Positions 20,321 through 29,495 of a stretch of DNA of 64,000 bases are shown here, piece by piece (within the stretch, counting starts at the first letter, position 1; every line of letters begins with the position of its first letter). A model generated the notes under the pieces. The model saw only the letters and a program-made list of their open reading frames with translations, ran no database searches and was not told the origin of the DNA. Source of the DNA: CAZTTG01 sp964615935 (GTDB lineage: Bacteria; Planctomycetota; UBA1135; GCA-002686595); the NCBI GenBank assembly GCA_964615935.1, contig CAZTTG010000006.1:44244-108243 (forward strand), read 5' to 3'. Made by a program: the position numbers and the translations under genes.

Positions 20321-23179
20321 ATGAGAGTCATCGGAAGGATCGCAGCCGCCGTGCTGGCCGCCGTGGCGGTGGCCGCGGTGGCCCCGGGCGCGGCCGCTCA
20401 GGACGACGAGGCCCTGGGCCGCGAGCTGGCCCGGATCGCCGAGGAGCAGGACCTCCTGCGCCGTCAGGTCCAGCGCCTGCGCCAGACCATGGAGGTCCTC
20501 CTGCCGAGGCTGGAGGCCGAGGGGCGGGTCACCGCCCTCGAGCTCCTGCGCGAGGGCCTCGGCTTCCTGGACGAGCGCAACGAGGAGCTGGGCGCCCTGA
20601 CCCTCGAGGAGGCGATGGAGCAGGCCCGCATCGACCTCGAGGCGGGCCAGCCGGTGCGCTCCCTCGAGCAGCAGGAGCAGGTGGTCCAGGCCCTGGTCCG
20701 GCTGCTCGCGATCCTCGAGAACCGCAGCGACCTCGAGAGCCTCGAGCAGGCGACCGAGCAGCTGCGCGCCATCCGCGAGGCCCTGTCCGCGCTGGCCGAC
20801 CGCGAGGCCGATCTGCGGGACGAGACCGGCGGGCTGCGCGAGGCGAGCCGGAGCGAGGCCCAGAGCGAGCTGGACCAGCGGCTGAGCGCGCTCCTCGATC
20901 GCCAGCGCGCGCTCCTGGGCGAGACCGAGGAGCGCGGGCGCGAATCGGGGAGCCTGAGCCTCGAGGAGGTCGAACACCTGCTGGCGCAGCTGCTGGCCCG
21001 GCAGGAGACCGACCGCGCGGTGCTCGAGTCCTGGGATCCGGGCGAGCTGGCCGGGCTGGAGGAGGCCCGACCCGACGTCGAGCGGGCGCGCGGCGCCGGC
21101 ATGAGCGCCGATCGGCTGCGCGCGGCGGCCCGCAAGCTGCGCGCGGCGGCCGACGCGGCGCGCCGGGCGAGGGCGGACGAGGACCTGCAGCCGGTCGCGA
21201 GCGGGCTGGAGACGGCCGCCGAGCTCGAGGAGCGCCACGGCCGGGTGTCGGGCGACGAGCGCGCCGAGGCGACCGCGCGGGCCCTGCGCGAGTCGGCCTC
21301 GGACCTGCGGGAGGCCGGGGAGGATCCCGATCGCCGCGAGGCCGCGGCCGCGGCCCTCGACGAGCGGGCCGCCGAGCTGGAGCGGCTCGCCCGCGAGGAG
21401 GACGCGGCGGCCCAGGCGGCCCGGGCGGCGGCGCGCGAGAGCCTGGACCGGATGGCGGCCTCCACCACGGTCGCCGGCGACGCGGCGCGGGAGGCGGCGG
21501 AGGAGCTCGAGCGGGCCATGGAGGCGGCCGAACCGGCCTCCGCGGGCTCGAGCGAGGCGCCGGATCCCCACGAGGCGGGGAGCCGGACCGACCGCGCCGC
21601 CCAGGCGCTGCGGGAGGGGATCGACGAGCAGCGGGCGATGGGGCCGGTCCTCGCCCGCTCGCAGTCCGAGCAGGCGGGGGAGGCCGAGCGGCTGGACCGC
21701 CAGCTCGAGGGCCTGCCGCTCTCCGACGATGCCGAGGCCGAGAGGGCCGGCGCCGAGCTCGAGAGGGCGGCCGAGGAGATGGACCGGGCCTCGAGCGAGG
21801 CCGCTGAGGGTCGGGCGCAGGAGGCGGCCCGGGCCGCGCGCAGCGCCGAGGAGGCCCTGCGGAGGGCTCAAGAGGCCCTGGCGGAGGCGCGCCGGGCCGA
21901 GGCCGGGCGCCAGGCCGCCGAGGACGAGCGCTCCGGCCGGGATCCCGCCGAGGAGCAGCGCGACCTGGCCCGGGAGGCCGGCGAGCAGCGGGAGGCCGCG
22001 GAGCGGGCCCGGCTCGAGCCCGAGGCCGAGCAACGGGCCGGGGACGCCATGGAGCGGGCTCAGGAGGCCATGGAGAGCGCCGCCGAGGCGATGGAGCAGG
22101 GCCGCACGGCCAGCGCCACGGCCTCCCAGCGGGAGGCCGTGGACGCCCTGCAGGAGGCCCGGCAGGCCGCGCAGGGGGGCTCGCGCCCGACCGAGCCGGC
22201 GGACCGGCAGCGGGCCGACGAGCTGGCCCGCGAGCAGGAGGAGATCCGCCGCGAGCTCCTGGACCTGGCCACCCGCAACCGGGAGCGGGAGGGCGCCCGG
22301 CCGCTGCCCGGCCTGGACGAGGCCGCCGAGTCCGCAGCCGAGGCCGCCGGCTCCCTCACCGAGGGGGATCTCCCCCAGGCCGAGCGGCAGGAGGAGGAGA
22401 CCGAGCGCAAGATCCGCGACGCGATGGAGGACCTCGCCGAGGAGGAGGAGCAGTACCAGCGCCTGCGGCAGGAGGAGCTGCTGTTCCGCATCACCGAGGA
22501 GGTCCAGGGCCTGATCGCGGGCCACCAGGAGGCCATGGCGGCCACCCGGGAGGTCCACTCCGGCCGGGACGCGGCCGCCCGGCCGACCCGCTCCCAGCGC
22601 CTGCGGCTGAGGCGGATCGCCAGCGAGGAGGCCGCGCTGGGGGCCCGCGCCGGGGAGCTGGCCGACGCCATCGAGGCCGAGGGGGCCCTGGTCTTCACCG
22701 AGATCCTGAGCGAGATCCGGGACGACCTGGAGCGCATCGCCGAGCGGATGGACCAGGCCGGGGAGTACCAGTCGGGCGAGCGGGTCCAGCTCCTGCAGCA
22801 GGACGTCCTGGAGGCCCTGGAGTGGCTCTGGGAGGCCCTCCAGCGGGAGCAGGAGCGGCGCCGGCAGGAGGAGGGCCAGGGCGGCGGGGGCCAGCAGGAC
22901 GGGGGGGGCCAGAACCAGGAGGCCTCCCGACCCCGCCTGGTGGAGGACTTCGCCGAGCTCAAGCTCCTGCGCCGCATGGAGCTGGAGTCCCTGAATCGCC
23001 TCAGACGATTCCGGATCCTGTATCCTGATCTGGACCTCGAGAGCGCCGACCCCTTCCTCCTGCAGGACCTGCAGCGGCTGGCCGAGCGCCACGAGCGGAC
23101 CAGCGAGCTCTTCCGACAATTCACGGAACGCCTGGGAATCGAGATCCCCGATGTCGACGAAGGGGGCTCGGGGGACTAG
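20321..23179 (+). CDS. exported giant coiled-coil protein
   Basis: The first 25 residues are a clear signal peptide ending AVAPGAAAQ. Almost all of the remaining 925 residues are Glu/Ala/Arg/Leu-rich with heptad-like spacing (for example ARIAEEQDLLRRQVQRLRQ), so a long periplasmic coiled coil is expected. A Gly/Gln-rich patch (QGGGGQQDGGGQNQEAS) lies near residue 850 and precedes a more ordered C-terminal segment (LKLLRRMELESLNRLRRF). No enzymatic motif is seen. The ATG follows the preceding stop by one base, with aggtgag as ribosome-binding site. Low-complexity composition limits homology inference. Confidence 0.75.
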   Translation: MRVIGRIAAAVLAAVAVAAVAPGAAAQDDEALGRELARIAEEQDLLRRQVQRLRQTMEVLLPRLEAEGRVTALELLREGLGFLDERNEELGALTLEEAMEQARIDLEAGQPVRSLEQQEQVVQALVRLLAILENRSDLESLEQATEQLRAIREALSALADREADLRDETGGLREASRSEAQSELDQRLSALLDRQRALLGETEERGRESGSLSLEEVEHLLAQLLARQETDRAVLESWDPGELAGLEEARPDVERARGAGMSADRLRAAARKLRAAADAARRARADEDLQPVASGLETAAELEERHGRVSGDERAEATARALRESASDLREAGEDPDRREAAAAALDERAAELERLAREEDAAAQAARAAARESLDRMAASTTVAGDAAREAAEELERAMEAAEPASAGSSEAPDPHEAGSRTDRAAQALREGIDEQRAMGPVLARSQSEQAGEAERLDRQLEGLPLSDDAEAERAGAELERAAEEMDRASSEAAEGRAQEAARAARSAEEALRRAQEALAEARRAEAGRQAAEDERSGRDPAEEQRDLAREAGEQREAAERARLEPEAEQRAGDAMERAQEAMESAAEAMEQGRTASATASQREAVDALQEARQAAQGGSRPTEPADRQRADELAREQEEIRRELLDLATRNREREGARPLPGLDEAAESAAEAAGSLTEGDLPQAERQEEETERKIRDAMEDLAEEEEQYQRLRQEELLFRITEEVQGLIAGHQEAMAATREVHSGRDAAARPTRSQRLRLRRIASEEAALGARAGELADAIEAEGALVFTEILSEIRDDLERIAERMDQAGEYQSGERVQLLQQDVLEALEWLWEALQREQERRRQEEGQGGGGQQDGGGQNQEASRPRLVEDFAELKLLRRMELESLNRLRRFRILYPDLDLESADPFLLQDLQRLAERHERTSELFRQFTERLGIEIPDVDEGGSGD

Positions 23180-23213
23180 GAGTCCCCCGGACCCGGACCG
23201 AATGGAGCTGCCC

Positions 23214-23594
23214 ATGCCGAACACTGCGCGATCCAGACTCCTGCGCGGAGCCGCCGCGCTGGTCCTCGTGGCCTGCCTGACCGCGCCGCCCGCCGCCGCC
23301 CAGGATCCCGAGCCCCCCCGGCGGCCGGAGATCACCCTGGAGGAGCCGGGGGTGCACGACCACCACGAGGAGATGCACGAGCTCCTCCTCAAGATCGAGC
23401 GGCGGCTGGCGGAGATCGACGAGCTGCTGTTCGAGGCCTCCGCCGGCGAGGTGGACCGGGAGGCGATCGAGGAGGCGGGGGCCGAGGATCTGCTCGAGCT
23501 GACCATCGCCAAGTCCGAGGAGAACCTGCGGGACATCGACCGCCTGCTGGAGCTCGCCGACGAGGGCTGCGACTCCGAGCCAGGCGGGTCGTGA
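23214..23594 (+). CDS. small exported helical protein, apparently prematurely terminated
   Basis: A signal peptide (RLLRGAAALVLVACLTAPPAAAQ) precedes a short acidic helical region with leucine heptads (EMHELLLKIERRLAEIDELL). The start 23214 is preferred because ggag sits six bases upstream; 23202 and 23151 are in-frame alternatives. The ORF ends at TGA 23592-23594. The same frame continues to look coding beyond that stop, into a Gln/Gly/Pro-rich linker and a conserved-looking C-terminus ending at 24035. This is therefore probably the front half of a longer gene of the operon. Confidence 0.6.
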   Translation: MPNTARSRLLRGAAALVLVACLTAPPAAAQDPEPPRRPEITLEEPGVHDHHEEMHELLLKIERRLAEIDELLFEASAGEVDREAIEEAGAEDLLELTIAKSEENLRDIDRLLELADEGCDSEPGGS

Positions 23595-24035
23595 CCGAAG
23601 AGCGGGGGCTTGTGACGCTCCCGCTCGAAGGGCGGCAGTTCGTCGCCACAAAGCGGACAGCAGCAGGAAGGCCAGTCTCCCCTGGACCGGGACCAGTCGG
23701 GCGAGCCTCGCGGCCAGAAGGAGCAGACTCCCACGTCCCCGGGCGAGGGTCAGCCGGGGCAGGAGCCGCGGCAGGACGGGAATCCCCAGCCCCAGGACGG
23801 GACACCGACCAGCAACGGAGAGGACCCGCCGGGCGCATCGGAGAACCGCGAGGGCCCGCCTCCGCCGGGCCTCGAGACGGAGCGCGTGGGCGCGGGACAG
23901 GGTGCCGGCCGCTGGGGCGAGCTCCCCGTGCACGTGCGGGAGATCTTCAGCAGCGAGGGCGGCGGCGACATGCCGCCGCAGTACCGCGACTGGATCGAGT
24001 CCTACTACCGCAAGCTGAACAAGCGGAGGAACTGA
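23595..24035 (+). pseudogene. detached C-terminal part of the preceding gene, in the same frame after two TGA codons
   Basis: Reading on in the frame of the preceding gene gives PKSGGL, a second TGA (23613-23615), then a long open stretch. That stretch is a Ser/Gln/Pro/Gly-rich linker (SSSPQSGQQQEGQ, GQPGQEPRQDG) and a compact end GRWGELPVHVREIF ... PPQYRDWIESYYRKL before TGA 24033-24035. Such a linker plus tail is what I would expect at the end of proteins of this operon type. No ATG, GTG or TTG opens the second stretch before GTG 23886. Third positions in this frame are mostly G/C, including between the two stops. Nonsense mutations, sequence error or readthrough are the options. Confidence 0.55.
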
Positions 24036-24051
24036 CGGGACCGGCGCGCCG

Positions 24052-25212
24052 ATGGGCGGGGGGGCTGCCGTGAGGGCGCTCGCGTGCCGGGCCGCGGTCC
24101 TCCTCGCGCTGGGGAGCGGCCTGACCGCCGGTCCCGACGAGCGCGAGGCCGACCGCCCGAGCGAGCGGGCGGGGGCCGAGGCTCGGCCCGCGCTCTCCCC
24201 CTCGCAGGCTCCCTCGACCGACTCCGCCCTCCCCGGTCGTGAGACCCCGGCCACCCTGGCCCTGGAGCGCGGCCTGGCCTTCCTGGCCGGGCAGCAGGCC
24301 ACCCGCGCCGACGGCTCCTATCCCCAGCCCGGCCTCTACGTGCCGGTGGCGGTCACGGCCCTCTCCAGCCTGGCCTTCATGGCCGGCGGCAGCGTTCCCG
24401 AGCGCGGGCCCTACGGCCACCAGGTGGCGCGGGGGATCGACTACCTCCTGGCGCACTGCGATCTGTCCGAGGGTTCGGTCACCTACGGCTACATCCAGGC
24501 CAACGGCGCCCAGGGCAGGAACCACGCCCATGGTTTCGCCACCCTGGCCCTCTCCCAGGCCTGGTCGATGTCCCCCCAGCGCCGGCGCGGTCACGACATC
24601 CGCAAGGCCCTCGAGGCCAGCGTGGAGCGGATCCGGCGCTGCCAGGCGATCGAGGGCGGCTGGTACTACGAGCCGGTGCAGACGATCCAGCACGAGAACT
24701 CGGTCACCATCTGCTTCGTCCAGGCCCTGCGCGGCGCTCGCAATGCGGGGGTCCTGGTGGATCCCGCGGTGATCGGCCGGGCGGTCGAGTACGTCAAGCG
24801 CTGCCAGAACGACGACGGCAGCTTCCGCTACGCGCTGGGGCCCGACCACAAGGACACCCTGGCCCTGACCGCGGCCGCGGTGGCCACCCTGAACTCGCTG
24901 GGCGAGTACTCCGGTCCGGTGATCGACGCCGCCACCGAGCACCTGTGGCGGGGGCTCTTCGCCGAGGGCCGTCCCCGCTCGCCCACGGGCTTTCCCCGCT
25001 ACGAACGCCTGTACCTGGCTCAGGCCTTGTGGCAGAACCCCGACCGCCGCATGTACGAGCGCTGGTGGCGCGACGAGCTGCCGGCCATCCTGGCGGAGCA
25101 GAAGGAGGACGGCTCCTGGTCCGGCAGCAAGTACGGCCCCTGCTACGACACGGCCATGAGCTGCCTGGTGCTGGCGATCCCGCTGGGGCTCTTGCCGATC
25201 TTCCAGCGCTGA
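24052..25212 (+). CDS. second exported prenyltransferase/squalene-oxidase repeat protein
   Basis: This 386-residue protein has an N-terminal hydrophobic segment (RAVLLALGSGLTA-like) and a disordered linker to about residue 60. Cyclase-type repeats follow (GLAFLAGQQATRADGSY, CQAIEGGWYYEP, CQNDDGSFRY, QKEDGSWSGSKYG). It ends LPIFQR, as does the paralogue at 16825-18009. GTG at 24070 gives a more compact signal peptide and may be the true start. No DXDD catalytic motif is seen. It closes the plus-strand operon, and the stop is only a few bases from the convergent larE end. Confidence 0.8.
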   Translation: MGGGAAVRALACRAAVLLALGSGLTAGPDEREADRPSERAGAEARPALSPSQAPSTDSALPGRETPATLALERGLAFLAGQQATRADGSYPQPGLYVPVAVTALSSLAFMAGGSVPERGPYGHQVARGIDYLLAHCDLSEGSVTYGYIQANGAQGRNHAHGFATLALSQAWSMSPQRRRGHDIRKALEASVERIRRCQAIEGGWYYEPVQTIQHENSVTICFVQALRGARNAGVLVDPAVIGRAVEYVKRCQNDDGSFRYALGPDHKDTLALTAAAVATLNSLGEYSGPVIDAATEHLWRGLFAEGRPRSPTGFPRYERLYLAQALWQNPDRRMYERWWRDELPAILAEQKEDGSWSGSKYGPCYDTAMSCLVLAIPLGLLPIFQR

Positions 25213-25216
25213 GGGT

Positions 25217-26062
25217 CTACGCGGGCGGATCGGACGGCCCGGCGCCGAGGCGTTCGGCGGGGCTGCGGTAGACCTCGAGCTCCCAGTCCTCGAGGCCGGC
25301 CTCGGTCAGGGCCCGGGCGAGCTCGCCCTTCAGCTCGCGCGCCCGCTCCAGCTCCTCCGCCGCCACCTCGAGGCGGGCCCGCTTCCCCAGGTGGCGCACG
25401 CGAAGCTGCCGCAGGCCCAGCGCGCGCAGCGCGTCCTCGGCCCGTTCGACCTGGGCCAGTGCCTCGCGGCTGACCCGGGTTCCCAGGGGGATGCGCGAGG
25501 CCAGGCAGGCCATCTGGGGTTTGTCGGCCACGGGGAGGCCGTGCTCGCGGGCGTATCGGCGCACGTCGGCCTTGGTGAGCCCTGCGTCGCGCAGGGGCGC
25601 GAGCACCCCCCTCTCGGCCGCCGCCTGCGCCCCCGGCCGATCGTCCACGAGGTCGTCGGCGATCTCGCCGAAGGCCAGGTTCGCGAGGTCCCGGTCTCGG
25701 GCCCATCGCTGCATGGCGTCGAAGAGGGCGGTCTTGCAGTGGTAGCAGCGCAGGCCGTCGTTGGCGAGGTAGCCCTCGTCCTGCATCTCCCCCGTCTCCA
25801 GGATGGCGTGTTCGACGCCCAGCTCGCGGGCGAGCTGTCGTGCCTGCTCCAACTCGCTCCGCGCCAGGCTCGGCGAATCGGCGGTCACCGCCACGGCGCC
25901 CTCACCCAGCTCGGCGTGGGCTGCGTGCAGGAGAACGGCGGAGTCGACGCCACCGGAGAAGGCCACGGCCAGGTGTCCCAGCGCGCGAAGCCTCTGTCGC
26001 AGGTCTTCGACCCGCTCGGGCCAGCGGTCGGGGCTCACGGGCGAGGGCGGGGGGGAGGGCAT
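25217..26062 (-). CDS. larE: LarE-type ATP-dependent sulfur transferase
   Basis: LarE adenylates and thiolates the pyridinium precursor of the nickel-pincer cofactor of lactate racemase and related enzymes. The 281-residue protein has the PP-loop AFSGGVDSA (residues 33-41), the segment GLRCYHCK, and MACLASRIPLGTRV. The cysteine of the last motif occupies the position of the sacrificial cysteine of LarE. No larA, larB or larC lies in the window, so an alternative role of this family cannot be excluded. The gene is convergent with the cyclase-repeat gene and is separated by 188 bp from the next gene upstream. Confidence 0.85.
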   Translation of the reverse strand: MPSPPPSPVSPDRWPERVEDLRQRLRALGHLAVAFSGGVDSAVLLHAAHAELGEGAVAVTADSPSLARSELEQARQLARELGVEHAILETGEMQDEGYLANDGLRCYHCKTALFDAMQRWARDRDLANLAFGEIADDLVDDRPGAQAAAERGVLAPLRDAGLTKADVRRYAREHGLPVADKPQMACLASRIPLGTRVSREALAQVERAEDALRALGLRQLRVRHLGKRARLEVAAEELERARELKGELARALTEAGLEDWELEVYRSPAERLGAGPSDPPA

Positions 26063-26226
26063 CGGGGTATTCTAGGCGGTGGATGCTCCTCGGTCGCCAG
26101 GGGGTCCCCCGGGGGAACGCCCCCCTTCCGCCCGGGGGACGCGCGGGATCGGCCGGTGGTTGCGGGTGGGTCGCGGGGAATGGTGTCTGGGGCGGGTGGG
26201 TGCGGGGTTTGGGTCCTCATCGGGGA

Positions 26227-26243
26227 AGGGGGTTCTGCCCCCT
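26227..26243 (-). terminator. terminator-like hairpin after the nucleotidyltransferase gene
   Basis: A six-pair stem (aggggg and ccccct, loop ttctg) lies eight bases beyond the stop codon of the minus-strand nucleotidyltransferase gene. There is no clear T tract on the transcript side, so it may instead be an RNA-stabilising structure. The rest of the 188-bp spacer (26063-26250) contains only G/C-rich palindromic patches near 26098-26130 and presumably the larE promoter. Confidence 0.35.
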
Positions 26244-26250
26244 CACCCCA

Positions 26251-27198
26251 TCAGGGACACTGCACGGCCTCCCCGAAGGCGAAGATCGTGCGCTCGTGCT
26301 CGCCGGGCTGCACCTCCTCGCCCGGGAGGACCACGCAGCGATCGAGGCGGGCTCCCGCAGGCAGACGGGCCCCCGCCATGACCACCGAAGAGCGAAGCCG
26401 GGCGCCTGGATTGATCACCGCGCTCTCGGAGACATAGACATCCAGCCCCTCCCGCTCCATCGCCTGCAGGTTGATCTCCAGGAGATCCGCCGGATAGGAC
26501 AGATTGAAGTCCCTCTCGACCACGTGCGCCGGCACCAGGCGGAAGCCCCGATCGATGAAGGTCTGGAGGGCATCGGTCAGCTCGTACTCGTCTCTCAGGG
26601 CGCTGCGCGGGGTGCGGTGCACGGCGTCGAAGAACGCGTCATCGAGCACGTACAACCCACATCCCTTGAGCTCGCCGTGAGGATAACGAGGCTTCTCGAT
26701 CACTCGCCGAACGAAGCCCATCGAGTCGAGCTCGACGCTGAAGTTGCGTCGCAGGGATTCCACGTCCTCCTCGACCTTGACCGCCAGAACACCATCGACG
26801 TCGTCGCGGGCGAACTCCTCCACCAGGCTCGACATGTCCCGCGTCTCGAAGTAGATGTCACCCAGGAAGAGCATGAACGGCCCGCGCACCCGCGACTCGG
26901 TGCGGCCCAGGGCATGTGCGATGCCCAGCGTCTCCTGCTGCTCCACGTACGAGAGCCGGACCCCGAGCTGCGAGCCGTCCCCCAGCGTGCGCACCACGTG
27001 GTGCCCGAGGTGCCCGACGACCACCAGGATCTCGTCGATCCCCAGCTCGCGCATGGCCTCGATCTGGCGCTCGAGGAGCGAGCGATCCAGGATCGGCAGG
27101 AGCGGCTTGGGCAGCCCCTGGCTGAAGGGCTGCAGGCGCAATCCCTTCCCCGCCGCCAGGATCACTCCCTGCAGCTCGCCCGCGCCGGGCGTCGTCAT
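26251..27198 (-). CDS. sugar-phosphate nucleotidyltransferase
   Basis: This cytoplasmic NTP transferase activates sugar 1-phosphates. Residues 11-35 carry the signature LAAGKGLRLQPFSQGLPKPL (the GxGxRL...PKP pattern). FLGDIYFE follows (metal/nucleotide aspartate, near residue 117), then VIEKPRYP and a left-handed-helix-like tail (INPGARLRSSVVMAGARLP). The 315-residue length fits the RmlA/GlmU-like long group. The exact sugar and nucleotide cannot be read from the sequence. Its ATG overlaps the stop of the upstream gamma-carbonic-anhydrase-like gene (ATGA), so the pair is probably coupled. Confidence 0.85.
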   Translation of the reverse strand: MTTPGAGELQGVILAAGKGLRLQPFSQGLPKPLLPILDRSLLERQIEAMRELGIDEILVVVGHLGHHVVRTLGDGSQLGVRLSYVEQQETLGIAHALGRTESRVRGPFMLFLGDIYFETRDMSSLVEEFARDDVDGVLAVKVEEDVESLRRNFSVELDSMGFVRRVIEKPRYPHGELKGCGLYVLDDAFFDAVHRTPRSALRDEYELTDALQTFIDRGFRLVPAHVVERDFNLSYPADLLEINLQAMEREGLDVYVSESAVINPGARLRSSVVMAGARLPAGARLDRCVVLPGEEVQPGEHERTIFAFGEAVQCP

Positions 27199-27725
27199 CG
27201 CCTCTCCCCCGCCGCGGGATCACCCAGATACTGCCGCACCTTCTCGACGTACATCCGGGCGGCGTCGACGTTGAACCGGACGGCTTCCTCGTCGATCTTG
27301 CGGATGATCCTGGCCGGCACCCCCGCCACCAGGGTGCGCGGTGGCACCTCGAAGCCCTCGCGTACCACCGCCCCGGCCGCGACGACCGCCTCCTCCCCCA
27401 CCACCGAGCCGGCGAGCAGGATGGCCCCCATGCCGATCAACGAGCGGTCGGCCACCCGCGCGCCGTGCAGCACGCAGCGATGCCCGATCGTGACCTCCTC
27501 CCCGATCACCATGGGAACGTCTGGATCCGGGTGCAGCATGGTCAGGTCCTGGACGTTGCTGCGCCGGCCGATGACGATGGGCGCGTCGTCGCCGCGCAGG
27601 ACGCTCCCGAACCAGACGGTGGAGTCCTCGCCCAGGGTGACGTAGCCGCAGACCACGGCGTTGGCGGCGACGAAGGCGCCGCCCGGTGCGGCCCGGAAGA
27701 GGCCCCTTTGCTCGAAGAAGCTCAT
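27195..27725 (-). CDS. gamma-carbonic-anhydrase family hexapeptide protein
   Basis: This 176-residue protein forms a left-handed parallel beta helix, normally a trimer with metal sites at subunit interfaces. It shows the family segment WFGSVLRGDDAPIVIGRRSN, followed by DLTMLHPD and TIGHRCVLHG. The three histidines are in the spacing used to bind zinc or iron in gamma-class carbonic anhydrases and YrdA/PaaY proteins. Many such proteins have no measured anhydrase activity, so the family name is safer than the reaction. It is coupled by a four-base overlap to the nucleotidyltransferase gene. Confidence 0.88.
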   Translation of the reverse strand: MSFFEQRGLFRAAPGGAFVAANAVVCGYVTLGEDSTVWFGSVLRGDDAPIVIGRRSNVQDLTMLHPDPDVPMVIGEEVTIGHRCVLHGARVADRSLIGMGAILLAGSVVGEEAVVAAGAVVREGFEVPPRTLVAGVPARIIRKIDEEAVRFNVDAARMYVEKVRQYLGDPAAGERR

Positions 27726-27732
27726 GGTTCGC

Positions 27733-28641
27733 TCAGGTCTCGAGCATCAGCTCGCGGGTGGTGGGGTGCAGGACGAGGGCGATCGCGATCCCGTTGTTCA
27801 GCGAGTGAATCAGCCAGACGGCCGGCAGACGGGCGGTGCGCAGCATGACGCTCCCCAGGAAGAGGCTCAATGCGAAGACCGGGAGGCGCGCCGTCTGCTC
27901 GTGCAGCAGGGCGAAGGCCAGCGAGGTGACCACCACGCCCCCGGCCCCCCCCAGCCGGTCGACCAGCAGGGGCTGCAGGAACCCGCGGAAGACCAGCTCC
28001 TCGAAGAAGGGCAGGATCGCGACCACCAGGACCAGCAGCAGGGGCAGCCAGGCGCCCCCGATCAGGACCGCCTGTTGGGCCACCTCCTGGGCCTCGACGG
28101 GCTCGCCCAGGGCCTCCAGCAGCCAGTGCCAGACCCACGACAGGGACAGGAAGGCGGGCAGGAAGAGGGCGAAGCCCAGGGCGCCGAGCGCGCAGGCGCG
28201 CCGGTTGCCACCCGGCCGGATCCCGAGGGCGCGCCAGCCGCGGGGCTCGAGCGTGGCCGCCCGTCCCGCGATGACCGCGGCGGGCGCGAGGAAGATGACG
28301 AGCTGGAGCAGGAGCTGGACGCCGACCAGCGGAACGCGGAACCCCGATCCGAAGAGCTCGAAGAGCTGCAGCTCCTCCCCCGACGCCCCCTCGATGGACC
28401 GTCCGATCCCGGCCTCGAGCAGGAGGGGCGCCAGGAGGAGCGCGCTCACCCCGGCAAAGACCACCGCCGCCAGGTCGAGCGGGGTCCAGCGCCCGCGATG
28501 CACCTGGGACACGGGGACGAGCCTCCGGCTGGTCCCCACCCAGAGGGGCAGCAGGATCAGGCTGACCGCCAGGACGACGAGCCCGATGAGGGCCAGGCGG
28601 TCGGAGTCGTAGCCGGAGAGGACGGCGGCGGTGAGGCTCAC
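27733..28641 (-). CDS. CPBP-family intramembrane metalloprotease
   Basis: CPBP (Abi) proteins are polytopic membrane proteases related to Rce1. The 302-residue sequence has about eight hydrophobic segments and the three family motifs: [10 protein letters not shown] (EExxxR), FALLHE, and HSLNN near the C-terminus. GTG 28641 was chosen because it overlaps the TGA of thiG (GTGA), which suggests translational coupling. The frame extends further upstream only as antisense to thiG. Substrate and role are unknown, and the association with thiamine synthesis may be incidental. Confidence 0.85.
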   Translation of the reverse strand: MSLTAAVLSGYDSDRLALIGLVVLAVSLILLPLWVGTSRRLVPVSQVHRGRWTPLDLAAVVFAGVSALLLAPLLLEAGIGRSIEGASGEELQLFELFGSGFRVPLVGVQLLLQLVIFLAPAAVIAGRAATLEPRGWRALGIRPGGNRRACALGALGFALFLPAFLSLSWVWHWLLEALGEPVEAQEVAQQAVLIGGAWLPLLLVLVVAILPFFEELVFRGFLQPLLVDRLGGAGGVVVTSLAFALLHEQTARLPVFALSLFLGSVMLRTARLPAVWLIHSLNNGIAIALVLHPTTRELMLET

Positions 28642-29456
28642 GCCTGGTGCGCAGGCTCGGAGGGGGATCCGATCACGCCCTCGACGGGTGAGGAGGCCTT
28701 GGCGTACAGCCGCTTGGGGATGCGGCCGGCGAGCCAGGCGTTGCGACCCGCGGCGCAGGCGTCGCGCATGGCGGCGGCCATGCGCAGGGGGTCCCGGGCT
28801 CCGGCGATGCCGGTGTTGAGCAGGACCCCTTCGGCCCCCAGCTCCATGGCCATGGCCACGTCCGAGGCGGTGCCCACGCCGGCGTCGACGATGATGGGCA
28901 CCTCGCACAGCTCGAGGATGATGCGGATGGCGTTGGGATTCAGGATGCCCTGACCCGAGCCGATGGGCGAGCCGGCGGGCATGACACTGCCCACTCCCAG
29001 CTCCTCGAGCGCCACGCACAGGCGGGGATCGTCCGAGGTGTAGACCAGGACGTTGAAACCCTGCGTCACCAGCTCGCGCGCCGCCTCCAGGGTTCCCAAC
29101 GGATCGGGCAGCAGGGTCCGCTCGTCGCCCAGCACCTCCAGCTTGACCAGGTTGGTGTCCAGGAGCTCGCGCGAGAGCTCGGCCGTGCGGATGGCGGTCC
29201 GGGCGTCGAAGCAGCCGGCGGTGTTCGGCAGGATGGTGTAGCGGTCGCGGTCGATGTGGTCGAGCAGGCTGGGCCCCTTGCTCGAATCGAGGTTCACGCG
29301 GCGCACCGCGACCGTGACGCACTCGGTCCCGCTGATCTCGAGGGCCCGGGCGGTCTGCTCGAAGCTCGCGTACTTGCCGGTCCCGACCAGCAGCCGCGAG
29401 CGCAGCACCAGCTCGCCGATGACCAGGGGATCGTCGTGGATGTGGGATTCGCTCAT
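28638..29456 (-). CDS. thiG: thiazole synthase
   Basis: ThiG builds the thiazole phosphate moiety of thiamine from DXP, dehydroglycine and ThiS-thiocarboxylate in the cytoplasm. The 272-residue protein contains GTGKY, the Schiff-base lysine in [10 protein letters not shown] (about residue 110), [13 protein letters not shown], and the phosphate-binding [18 protein letters not shown] plus LNTGIAGA. It is full length. It lies 39 bases downstream of thiS. Neither thiF, thiO/thiH nor a TPP riboswitch was recognised nearby. Confidence 0.96.
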   Translation of the reverse strand: MSESHIHDDPLVIGELVLRSRLLVGTGKYASFEQTARALEISGTECVTVAVRRVNLDSSKGPSLLDHIDRDRYTILPNTAGCFDARTAIRTAELSRELLDTNLVKLEVLGDERTLLPDPLGTLEAARELVTQGFNVLVYTSDDPRLCVALEELGVGSVMPAGSPIGSGQGILNPNAIRIILELCEVPIIVDAGVGTASDVAMAMELGAEGVLLNTGIAGARDPLRMAAAMRDACAAGRNAWLAGRIPKRLYAKASSPVEGVIGSPSEPAHQA

Positions 29457-29495
29457 GGCTGCGCTCCGGCCCCCGCGGGGCCCTCGTTTCCTCTC

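Noticed and set aside
23591..24073. Alternative reading frame from GTG 23591 as a separate 160-residue protein
   Set aside because: Its third-position bias is poorer than that of the frame ending at 24035, and its product is Arg/Gly/Pro noise, whereas the other frame gives a coherent linker and helical tail.
26063..26250. Small protein genes in the spacer between larE and the nucleotidyltransferase
   Set aside because: The short open frames there are Arg/Pro/Gly-rich, lack ribosome-binding sites and look like G/C-driven noise.
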